DNA of 7,029 nt from NCBI GenBank assembly GCA_025869455.1, contig JAOZVT010000696.1, positions 1 to 7,029 on the forward strand, written 5' to 3'. The DNA comes from Prosthecobacter sp. Lineage in GTDB: Bacteria; Verrucomicrobiota; Verrucomicrobiia; Verrucomicrobiales; Verrucomicrobiaceae. The notes beneath the pieces are model-generated. The model had not been told where the DNA came from, did no database searches, and was given only the letters and a program-made list of their open reading frames with translations. A program made the translations under genes and the position numbers. The first letter of the stretch is position 1. Every line of letters starts with the position of its first letter. Positions 1 to 4,387 of the stretch are shown here, piece by piece.

Positions 1-9
1 CAAGGAAAA

Positions 10-84
10 TGGTGGACGAGGACGGTAACGCTCCGTCACTTGCTGGGTGCAAACCAGCCGTGCAAACTTCTACACTACAAGCCC
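10..84 (-). other. tRNA-Ala(UGC)-like cloverleaf, degenerate or specialised
   Basis: Read on the minus strand, 84 to 10 folds with standard tRNA spacing. The acceptor 5' strand is GGGCTTG, followed by T8 and A9. The D-stem is GTGT/GCAC (4 bp, one wobble) with an 8-nt loop starting A14. The anticodon stem is GCTGG/CCAGC (5 bp) with loop TTTGCAC, then a 4-nt variable loop. The T-stem is GACGG/CCGTC (5 bp, 7-nt loop), followed by acceptor 3' strand CTCGTCC, A73 and an encoded CCA. The anticodon is UGC, the anticodon loop equals that of E. coli tRNA-Ala(UGC), and the acceptor has the G3:U70 wobble that marks alanine tRNAs. It departs from a working tRNA in three ways: acceptor pairs 5-68 and 6-67 are mismatched, the D-loop (AGAAGTTT) lacks the GG pair, and the T-loop is AGCGTTA instead of TTCGANT. 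It is therefore either a decayed tRNA gene or a tRNA-derived element with another role. Descent from a tRNA is well supported; function is unknown. Confidence 0.6.
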
Positions 85-93
85 TTGTTAGGC

Positions 94-204
94 CATGGAA
101 CGTGGGGACAGGCAGCCTGCCCGTAACCTAGCTTCCCAGTGGGCGATCCTGTGTCCTAGGGGAAGTGGCGGGCGATCTTCTGCGGCGAGTCCCCACGCTC
201 CATG
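94..204. other. Structured element closed by a 16-bp stem (candidate ncRNA)
   Basis: CATGGAACGTGGGGAC (94-109) pairs with GTCCCCACGCTCCATG (189-204) over 16 positions with one A/C mismatch. Inside are GCCCG (119-123) with CGGGC (169-173) and CTTCCC (132-137) with GGGAAG (160-165). CCTAG (127-131) with CTAGG (156-160) is an alternative pairing. GGGCGATC occurs twice (141-148, 170-177). The result is a rod with large internal bubbles and an apical loop, starting 10 nt from the tRNA-like element. The shape recalls 6S RNA, but it is shorter than the usual 180 nt or so and has no signature I can confirm. The transcribed strand is unknown. Confidence 0.4.
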
Positions 205-269
205 ATATTTGGCGCGGCGGGTAAGTCGGAACTTCAATATTCAGAGTCCTGTTGACACGCCGCTCTTTG

Positions 270-318
270 GAATGGCCGCATAAGCTCACGAGATTGTGAT
301 GAGCTTGTGCGGCCATTC
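270..318. repeat. Long hairpin, 19-bp stem
   Basis: GAATGGCCGCATAAGCTCA (270-288) pairs with TGAGCTTGTGCGGCCATTC (300-318) along all 19 positions, one being a T/G wobble, around an 11-nt loop. No T-run follows on either strand, so it is not a standard intrinsic terminator. Its right arm shares 316-318 with the next hairpin, so the two cannot both close fully. Confidence 0.7.
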
Positions 319-360
319 ATGGCGTGACGTGAATCAATCTGGATGCACGTCACGCATGAA
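316..360. repeat. Second long hairpin, 15-bp stem with bulged G
   Basis: TTCAT (316-320), bulged G321 and GCGTGACGTG (322-331) pair with CACGTCACGC (346-355) and ATGAA (356-360), giving 15 bp around a 14-nt loop. Neither side carries a T-tract. It lies head to tail with the 270-318 hairpin and overlaps it by three bases. A smaller 6-bp hairpin, GATGAG/CTCATC, follows at 388-406. Confidence 0.65.
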
Positions 361-387
361 TAGAACGAACACCGCTGCCACGCACGG

Positions 388-406
388 GATGAGGGTTTAG
401 CTCATC
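388..406. repeat. Small hairpin, 6-bp stem
   Basis: GATGAG (388-393) pairs with CTCATC (401-406) around a 7-nt loop. GCCA (377-380) and TGGC (409-412) could extend it beyond an internal loop. On its own it would be unremarkable; it matters as the third hairpin in a row. Confidence 0.4.
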
Positions 407-624
407 GCTGGCGTCGCACCCGCAGGGTATTTCACGGCGGATGTTTCGGTGTTTATGGCACACCTTCCGGGAAGCCTCTTCGTGATGTCTAAAAATGGGC
501 GCAATATCTCTGTTCTCTCGCCAATCGGCTTAAGAATACTTACGCGCTTGTAGGTTGCTGAAATTGACATAGCGAGGAGGGTATGCGAAGTGTGAAACAC
601 ACCGCACTTGTGCAGGCAATCAGC

Positions 625-724
625 GACTCATCCTCGAGTCTGTCAGGTCGGCCCTCGCTTCGGTGTCCGTTGCAGCGGACACCGGAGTTCTTGCCTCTCA
701 GCTACCTCGTCCGTCTGACGAGGT
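625..724. repeat. Cluster of three hairpins
   Basis: Three inverted repeats lie within 100 nt. GACTC/GAGTC is at 625-629 and 636-640. A 12-bp stem, CTTCGGTGTCCG (658-669) with CGGACACCGGAG (676-687), has one wobble and a 6-nt loop. An 8-bp stem, ACCTCGTC (704-711) with GACGAGGT (717-724), has a 5-nt loop. None is followed by a T-run. The 12-bp stem is the most stable and would be expected to form in any transcript crossing it. Confidence 0.55.
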
Positions 725-786
725 CGTGTTTGGGTCTCTATGAGAAAGGGTGGGTTAAAACCTCCTTGGTTGGGGTGAAGTGAATT

Positions 787-831
787 GAAAAACAAAAAGC
801 CCTGCTGCCTTTCTAGGGCGAGCAGGGCTTT
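787..831 (-). terminator. Rho-independent terminator (minus strand)
   Basis: AAAGCCCTGCT (796-806) pairs perfectly with AGCAGGGCTTT (821-831). On the minus strand the stem is followed by TTTTTGTTTTTC, a near-continuous U-tract reaching about 787. It sits about 30 nt past the stop codon of the small ORF at 862-1020, so it probably ends that transcript. On the plus strand only three Ts follow, so termination in that direction would be weak. Confidence 0.85.
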
Positions 832-861
832 GAAATGCCTGGGTTTATAAAAACCTGCGGT

Positions 862-1020
862 CTAGCCGCTCTGCTCGTTGTCCTCCAGAATGGGGGTGCT
901 CAAATCCATCGCGTTATGGCCCATGGCCTCTGTGCCCGCTCCGAATGAGACGCAATAACTCCCCTGAAGACACTCGGGGAGTGTCGTAAGGCGTGGGGAG
1001 TTGTTGAATATGCGTTTCAT
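862..1020 (-). CDS. Small hypothetical protein (52 aa)
   Basis: I do not recognise this ORF. It encodes 52 residues starting MKRIFNNSPRL from ATG 1018-1020. An upstream in-frame ATG at 1072-1074 would add 18 residues, but the shorter start looks more natural. It has two cysteines (about residues 17 and 22), no membrane segment or signal peptide, and an acidic C-terminus (ILEDNEQSG). Third codon positions are mostly G or C, as in the neighbouring genes, and a strong terminator lies about 30 nt past the stop. It follows the metal-binding lipoprotein gene on the same strand after a 122-nt AT-rich gap. No Shine-Dalgarno sequence is present. A nested stem structure lies inside the reading frame, so the locus could instead be a small RNA. 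Coding status is uncertain. Confidence 0.4.
   Translation of the reverse strand: MKRIFNNSPRLTTLPECLQGSYCVSFGAGTEAMGHNAMDLSTPILEDNEQSG
957..1002 (-). other. Nested stem with competing pairings
   Basis: AACTCCCC (957-964) pairs with GGGGAGTT (995-1002), 8 bp, enclosing GACACTC (969-975) paired with GAGTGTC (979-985), 7 bp with a 3-nt loop. CTCCCC (959-964) could instead pair with GGGGAG (976-981), which would break the inner stem. Two mutually exclusive folds are therefore possible. The structure lies near the 5' end of the small ORF and upstream, in the transcribed direction, of the terminator. Confidence 0.45.
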
Positions 1021-1074
1021 GGTGGGGTTGCGTTGAACTTGGGTGGATCTTGCCACAAATATGAGATTCGTCAA

Positions 1075-1142
1075 ATCGAAATAGAAATTATTTTTATCGA
1101 GACAATTTCGAAATGAAATTTCCTTCTTAAGGTTTCTAATGT
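1075..1142. promoter_or_regulatory. AT-rich spacer with palindrome and imperfect direct repeat
   Basis: This spacer between the metal-binding lipoprotein gene and the small ORF is markedly more AT-rich than its surroundings. It contains the perfect 10-bp palindrome ATTTCGAAAT (1105-1114) and two similar 14-mers, TCGAAATAGAAATT (1076-1089) and TCGAAATGAAATTT (1108-1121). This is the sort of place where a promoter and operator for the small ORF would lie. I cannot match it to a named regulator, and no clean sigma-70 pair is visible. Confidence 0.25.
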
Positions 1143-2057
1143 CTAGGGGAAGGCTGTTTCGAGCGCCTCCACATTGGCCTTCATCACGCTGAGGAAATCG
1201 CCTTTATCAGGCACGTTTCCACAGGGTGAAAAGACCAGGCTTTTCAAACCGATGGCTTTGAGTTTAGCGACGCTTTCTTGGGCTGGTTCGCCTTCCCAGA
1301 TCATCCATTGTGCAGCGTGTGTGCTCAGGATGCTTTTGAGATCTTCCATGGCTTTATCATCCGGCACCGTTTCAGGTTCCCAGAGTACGCTTTTCAGATT
1401 CAGATCGTAACGTCTTGCCAAATAATGATAAACAGGATGCGAGGCGACGAGTGGGGCTTGAGCGATCTTTTTGCCCACGACTAACAAACGATTATCCAAT
1501 GAAGTGAGTTCTTTTTCTAGTTCGGATAACCGCTGCTCGATCTCTGCTTTCGCTTCAGTTGCAACGATGGTTTGAAGGGCGGTGGAAACCTCCTTGGCTT
1601 GCAGAATGGCCTGCTGGAAATCAATCCAGGTGGTGAATGCGGTGCCGCTATGGCTGTGCTCTCCACCAGGCCCATGACTGTGAGTGGTGGCGTTTTTGAT
1701 TTCGATGAAGTCTTTGGAAAACGCACTGGAAGTATTCACCACTTTTTCATCCGGCAAGGTGGTGTGATCTACCCACTTGGAATAGCTGGCTCCATTCATC
1801 AAGATCAAGTCGGCTGCTTGATACTTGGCGATGGTGTCATCGTCCGGTTGCCAGAAGGCTGGATCTTCGTCCGCCGGGGCAGGGAAGTGGACTTCCACGG
1901 AGTCGCCACCGAGACGCTCAGCGAAGTATTTGAGTGGGTAGTTGGCCACATACACCTGCGGTTTACCGCTTTTGGTAGTAGAGGTTTGGGGGGATTCGCT
2001 GGCGGGCTTGCAGCCAGCAATCAAAAGAAGGAGAGGCAGTGTGAGTAGGGCTTTCAT
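1143..2057 (-). CDS. ZnuA/TroA-like metal ABC transporter substrate-binding lipoprotein
   Basis: This 304-residue protein starts MKALLTLPLL and has a type II signal peptide ending in the lipobox LIAGC, so Cys16 is the likely lipid-anchored residue. The rest follows the cluster A-I metal-binding protein fold: an N-terminal lobe with PLKYFAERLGG (41-51) and ADLILMNGASYSKW (82-95), a histidine-containing loop (H126, H128, H134, H136), a charged, leucine-containing linker helix (about 165-195), and a C-terminal lobe with ASHPVYHYLARRY (205-217) and FSPCG (276-280). Family members capture Zn or Mn outside the inner membrane for an ABC importer. H207 matches a conserved ligand histidine. The usual DPHxYEP is here DPAFWQP (65-71), and the usual HxWLDP is TTWIDF (142-147), so two ligand histidines appear to be missing. 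No permease or ATPase gene is adjacent. The start has no Shine-Dalgarno sequence. The family call is firm; the metal is not. Confidence 0.85.
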   Translation of the reverse strand: MKALLTLPLLLLIAGCKPASESPQTSTTKSGKPQVYVANYPLKYFAERLGGDSVEVHFPAPADEDPAFWQPDDDTIAKYQAADLILMNGASYSKWVDHTTLPDEKVVNTSSAFSKDFIEIKNATTHSHGPGGEHSHSGTAFTTWIDFQQAILQAKEVSTALQTIVATEAKAEIEQRLSELEKELTSLDNRLLVVGKKIAQAPLVASHPVYHYLARRYDLNLKSVLWEPETVPDDKAMEDLKSILSTHAAQWMIWEGEPAQESVAKLKAIGLKSLVFSPCGNVPDKGDFLSVMKANVEALETAFP

Positions 2058-2075
2058 GATAAAAGAGATTGGCTA

Positions 2076-2099
2076 GACCCGTGCCTAGGCATCTGGGTC
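2076..2099 (-). other. Intergenic hairpin between flavoenzyme and lipoprotein genes
   Basis: GACCC (2076-2080) pairs with GGGTC (2095-2099), enclosing the near-palindrome GTGCCTAGGCAT (2081-2092). It lies in the 104-nt gap after the flavoenzyme stop and before the lipoprotein start. The minus strand continues only with a broken T-tract (CTCTTTTATC), so it may be a weak terminator, an attenuator or an mRNA processing site. Confidence 0.3.
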
Positions 2100-2161
2100 C
2101 TTCAACCAACAAAAGAGGACAAACTTATCTACGTGTTGAATAGCGGTGATGTTCAGAACAT

Positions 2162-3268
2162 TCAGCGCTTCCAGATGACCGAGGGTTGGATTTGATCCAC
2201 TGTTGCACATCCTGTTAGGCCCATGGCCACTTCAAACTCCGCTCGCAGGATATTCAAGACATGAGCCACCCCAACCGCACCCCCAACCGATAGGCCAAAA
2301 ATATAGGGTCGGCCAACGAGCACGGCTGAGGCTCCTAGCGCGATGGCTTTCAGCACGTCAGTGCCGCGACGAATGCCGCCATCCAGCAAGATGGGCACAC
2401 GCCCGGCGACTTTTGAGGCGATCTGAGGCAGCACGTCAATGGTAGCTGGCATGGTATCTAAAATGCGACCGCCATGATTGGAAACGATGATGCCTGCGAA
2501 GCCGCGCACGATAGCCATTTCTGCGTCCTCAGGAGAGAGCACGCCTTTTAGGATCACCGGGAGCTTCGTGATGGAAAGCAGCCACTCGGCATCCTCCCAG
2601 GTCGGCGCGACATCCAGCAATGCGCCAAAGGCCACATTCTCTCCGGCCATTCGCGGGCGCATGTCTGGCGGTACCATGTCGCGTAAATTGATAGCCTCCA
2701 CTCCAGCGGGCATGGAAAATTGAGCGCGTTGTTGGCGATTGCGGATGCCATTTAAAGGAGCATCCACGGTGAGGACCAGCGTGGTGTAACCCGCAGCCTC
2801 TGCGCGTTTAACCAGTTGGCGGGTGAACTCCCGGTCTGGCTGCATGTAGAGCTGAAACCAAAGCTGCGTTTGTGAAGCGGCGGCAATGTCCTCAATCGGC
2901 ACGGAAGCACGCGTACTCACCACCATGCCAGCATTGAGTGCGGAGGCTCCAAGAACCGTGGCTAATTCTCCGTCTTCATGGGCCATGCGCTGATAGGCGA
3001 TGGGAGCCAGCAAGATGGGGTGTTCGAAGGTCTGCCCCAGCAGACTTACGCGTGTGTGCCCCCCTTTCATGTCCCGCAGTACTCTAGGCAGGAGCTTGAT
3101 CTGATCGAAAGCCGAGCGGTTATCCTGAAGGGTGATTTCATCCGCCGCGCCTCCTGAAAAATAGGCCCAGGCCTTCTCTCCGAGATGCTGCCGAGCCAGA
3201 GGCTCATAGTCCGTGAGTGCAACAATCTCTGGGGGAATCTGCGGCAGTGCTGGAAGTGGAAAAGGCAT
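2162..3268 (-). CDS. FMN-dependent alpha-hydroxy-acid oxidase/dehydrogenase
   Basis: This 368-residue protein is full length for the family of glycolate oxidase, lactate oxidase and L-lactate dehydrogenase (LldD). These TIM-barrel flavoenzymes oxidise an L-2-hydroxy acid to the 2-oxo acid using FMN. The active-site set is all visible by comparison with glycolate oxidase: Y36 in AYFSGGAADE, Y141 in WFQLYM, D169 in LTVDAP, K241 in VILKGV, and H265 and R268 in the signature SNHGGRILD. The phosphate-binding segment is LLDGGIRRGTDVLKAIALGA (294-313), followed by VGRPYIFGL. The segment NGIRNRQQRAQFSMP (173-187) is a variant of the usual GxREADxRNxF stretch. No membrane segment is seen, so the enzyme is probably cytosolic or peripheral. 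Electron acceptor (oxygen or quinone) and exact substrate cannot be read from sequence, so no gene symbol is given. The ATG at 3266-3268 has no Shine-Dalgarno sequence but is preceded by two small hairpins. Confidence 0.93.
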   Translation of the reverse strand: MPFPLPALPQIPPEIVALTDYEPLARQHLGEKAWAYFSGGAADEITLQDNRSAFDQIKLLPRVLRDMKGGHTRVSLLGQTFEHPILLAPIAYQRMAHEDGELATVLGASALNAGMVVSTRASVPIEDIAAASQTQLWFQLYMQPDREFTRQLVKRAEAAGYTTLVLTVDAPLNGIRNRQQRAQFSMPAGVEAINLRDMVPPDMRPRMAGENVAFGALLDVAPTWEDAEWLLSITKLPVILKGVLSPEDAEMAIVRGFAGIIVSNHGGRILDTMPATIDVLPQIASKVAGRVPILLDGGIRRGTDVLKAIALGASAVLVGRPYIFGLSVGGAVGVAHVLNILRAEFEVAMGLTGCATVDQIQPSVIWKR

Positions 3269-3281
3269 GGATCAAGGAAGC

Positions 3282-3315
3282 TGGAGATAAATTCTCCATG
3301 TCTAGATTCGTCTAG
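3282..3315 (-). promoter_or_regulatory. Two leader hairpins ahead of the flavoenzyme gene
   Basis: Within 50 nt upstream of the start codon, TGGAGA pairs with TCTCCA (3282-3287, 3293-3298) and CTAGA pairs with TCTAG (3302-3306, 3311-3315; 4-nt loop). They could be operator half-sites or 5'-UTR stems affecting translation of a mRNA that has no Shine-Dalgarno sequence. No regulator is identified. Confidence 0.25.
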
Positions 3316-3381
3316 GTTTACCGGGATTTCAAAATGCTTGTCACAAAAGCGGCCCTATTGCACAACGATTCAGAGGCTCAT

Positions 3382-3410
3382 CCTATACTGGTTTGCAAAA
3401 AGGTTGTCTG
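3382..3410 (-). promoter_or_regulatory. Candidate sigma-70-type promoter for the flavoenzyme gene
   Basis: On the minus strand, CAGACA (3410-3405) is followed after 17 nt by TATAGG (3387-3382). Each hexamer matches the consensus at four of six positions. It would give a leader of about 110 nt containing the two hairpins at 3282-3315. The rest of the 303-nt gap from 3269 to 3571 holds no gene, only this candidate, the leader hairpins and the terminator region of the next gene. Confidence 0.3.
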
Positions 3411-3482
3411 AAACTCACCTCTGTGAAGTCGGCTTTTTCCAGGTGAATATTCGACATTCATTTTGGAAATTGGTCTAAACGC

Positions 3483-3517
3483 AAAAAAGCCAATAAGCAG
3501 GGGCCTGCTTATTGGCT
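3483..3517 (-). terminator. Rho-independent terminator (minus strand)
   Basis: AGCCAATAAGCAG (3488-3500) pairs perfectly with CTGCTTATTGGCT (3505-3517) around the tetraloop GGGC. On the minus strand the stem is followed by six Ts (3488-3483). It lies 54 nt past the stop codon of the DUF1080-like gene and insulates the flavoenzyme gene from that transcript. Confidence 0.9.
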
Positions 3518-3528
3518 GAAGTCTTCAC

Positions 3529-3557
3529 TCCCTGCTTGAAAAGGTATCAGGCAGGGA
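3529..3557 (-). other. Accessory hairpin before the terminator
   Basis: TCCCTGC (3529-3535) pairs with GCAGGGA (3551-3557), 7 bp around a 15-nt loop, between the DUF1080-like stop codon and the main terminator. There is no U-tract of its own, so it may stabilise the mRNA 3' end. Confidence 0.35.
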
Positions 3558-3571
3558 AGGATTCGGGGCGA

Positions 3572-4300
3572 CTACTCGTCGTTCTTTTTCTTGCCCTTAC
3601 CTTTGCCCTTTGGTTTGCCTTTGGCAGGTGCTCCTGCGGCAGCGACTTTTTCACCTGGCTTTGGCAGGGTGGCCTTCACGGATTCCCATTCAGGATTCAG
3701 AGTGGCAGCGCGGATGCTGAAATTACGGAAGTCCACGGACTGGCCTCCGACAGTGAATCCTGGGCTCATTTTGTCGGTCTTGAACAGGTCGTTGCTGCCC
3801 CAGGCAGTGAGATCGTCCACCTGACCCAGCAGGGTATCGCCTACCATTTCCATGCGCACTTTGTGCCAGGTGCCGGGGGAAAGCTCCGTCTGGAAGCGGG
3901 CAAAGATGACCGCCTTGTCTGGACCTTCATGGTCATTGTCGTCGCGCTGTACAGTGACGCTTTTGGGGGTGATGTTGATGCGGGCCATGTGGTCCTTCAC
4001 CGCATTGATGGAAAGGCTGGTGGTCCGGGCGCCTTCGAACTTGAATTCATATTCGATGACAAAGTCGGAAAGTTTGTTGGGCAGGCGAGAGACAGCACCA
4101 TGTTTGTCAGCTGCCAGTTCGGCACCACGCAGGACACCGTCTTTCAGTTCCCACTGACCTTTAGCCGATTTCCACGGGGCGGCAGGGGCGGTATCCAGTT
4201 TGCTCTCGTAGATGACCTCTCCAGGAATGGCGAGTAGGGGTTTGTCTGCGGCGCTGACCAAGCTGGCGAGCGATAAAAAAAGTAAGGTTGTGACTTTCAT
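3572..4300 (-). CDS. Secreted DUF1080-like (concanavalin-fold) protein with polybasic tail
   Basis: This 242-residue protein starts at ATG 4298-4300. An in-frame ATG further upstream (4358-4360) would add 20 residues ahead of a clean signal peptide, so the inner start is preferred. MKVTTLLFLSLASLVSA is a type I signal peptide cleaved before about Ala18. Residues 25-200 look like one beta-sandwich of the DUF1080/laminin-G-like group, with IPGEVIYESKLD, WELKDGVLRGAEL, FVIEYEFKFEG, a DDNDHEGPDKAVIFARF stretch, GTWHKVRMEMVGD and a final FTVGGQSVDFRNFSI strand. Similar domains are abundant in Planctomycetota and Verrucomicrobiota and are linked to carbohydrate binding or 3-keto-disaccharide hydrolysis; I cannot assign an activity here. 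The last 19 residues are a Lys/Gly/Pro tail with eight lysines, likely disordered and able to bind anionic surfaces. The gene diverges from the peptide-binding lipoprotein gene across 87 nt and ends before a strong terminator. Confidence 0.8.
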   Translation of the reverse strand: MKVTTLLFLSLASLVSAADKPLLAIPGEVIYESKLDTAPAAPWKSAKGQWELKDGVLRGAELAADKHGAVSRLPNKLSDFVIEYEFKFEGARTTSLSINAVKDHMARINITPKSVTVQRDDNDHEGPDKAVIFARFQTELSPGTWHKVRMEMVGDTLLGQVDDLTAWGSNDLFKTDKMSPGFTVGGQSVDFRNFSIRAATLNPEWESVKATLPKPGEKVAAAGAPAKGKPKGKGKGKKKNDE

Positions 4301-4387
4301 GGGCCGCTGAAAACGTGGACCAGAAACGGATGTTGCGACAATTCGCATCTCTTGCGTCATGGGGCAGTCCGCTGCAATCTGATCACG
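4301..4387. promoter_or_regulatory. Divergent intergenic region
   Basis: The 87 nt between the two divergent starts must hold, or lie close to, promoters for both genes. I see no convincing -35/-10 pair on either strand and no clear operator palindrome. Upstream ATGs on both strands (4352 plus, 4360 minus) would make the genes overlap; both are rejected because the inner starts begin clean signal peptides. Confidence 0.35.

Larger units (their letters stand above)
205..786. other. Hairpin-rich stretch without a convincing gene
   Basis: No ORF here resembles a known protein. The two longest candidates, 397-600 on the minus strand and 583-783 on the plus strand, are low-complexity in the sense of frame artefacts: no domain, no signal peptide, and the second runs straight through three hairpins. 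The stretch contains at least six separate inverted repeats, described individually. A TTGACA hexamer at 252-257 has no acceptable -10 partner. I see no tRNA, rRNA, tmRNA, RNase P or SRP signature. The density of helices suggests a structured transcript or decayed accessory DNA rather than an ordinary spacer. Confidence 0.4.

Noticed and set aside
87..93. GTTAGGC, resembling the 3' core of an integron attC site
   Set aside because: No partner RYYYAAC core lies at a suitable distance in the window and there is no integrase or cassette gene.
9..131. Plus-strand 40-codon frame beginning MVDEDGNAPS
   Set aside because: It is the antisense reading of the tRNA-like cloverleaf and then the 94-204 stem. 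Such frames arise as artefacts opposite tRNA-type sequences, and there is no support for a protein.
94..204. 6S RNA (ssrS) identity
   Set aside because: The element is shorter than usual and I cannot recover the conserved central-bubble features. The similarity is only in overall shape.
252..257. TTGACA as a promoter -35 box
   Set aside because: No -10-like hexamer occurs 16-18 nt downstream; that position falls in the GC-rich arm of the 270-318 hairpin.
397..600. 67-aa minus-strand frame
   Set aside because: No recognisable domain, no ribosome site and no neighbouring gene context; probably a chance frame.
583..783. 66-aa plus-strand frame preceded by GAGGAGG
   Set aside because: The purine run lies only 2 nt from the ATG, the frame crosses three hairpins and the product looks random.
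1572..2048. 158-aa plus-strand frame
   Set aside because: Lies wholly opposite the well-supported metal-binding lipoprotein gene and has no domain of its own.
3185..3478. 97-aa plus-strand frame across the flavoenzyme start and spacer
   Set aside because: Overlaps the N-terminal coding region of the flavoenzyme antisense and its candidate promoter, with no domain.
3512..4237. 241-aa plus-strand frame
   Set aside because: Starts inside the terminator stem and runs antisense to the DUF1080-like gene, whose signal peptide and fold are clear. It is a shadow frame.
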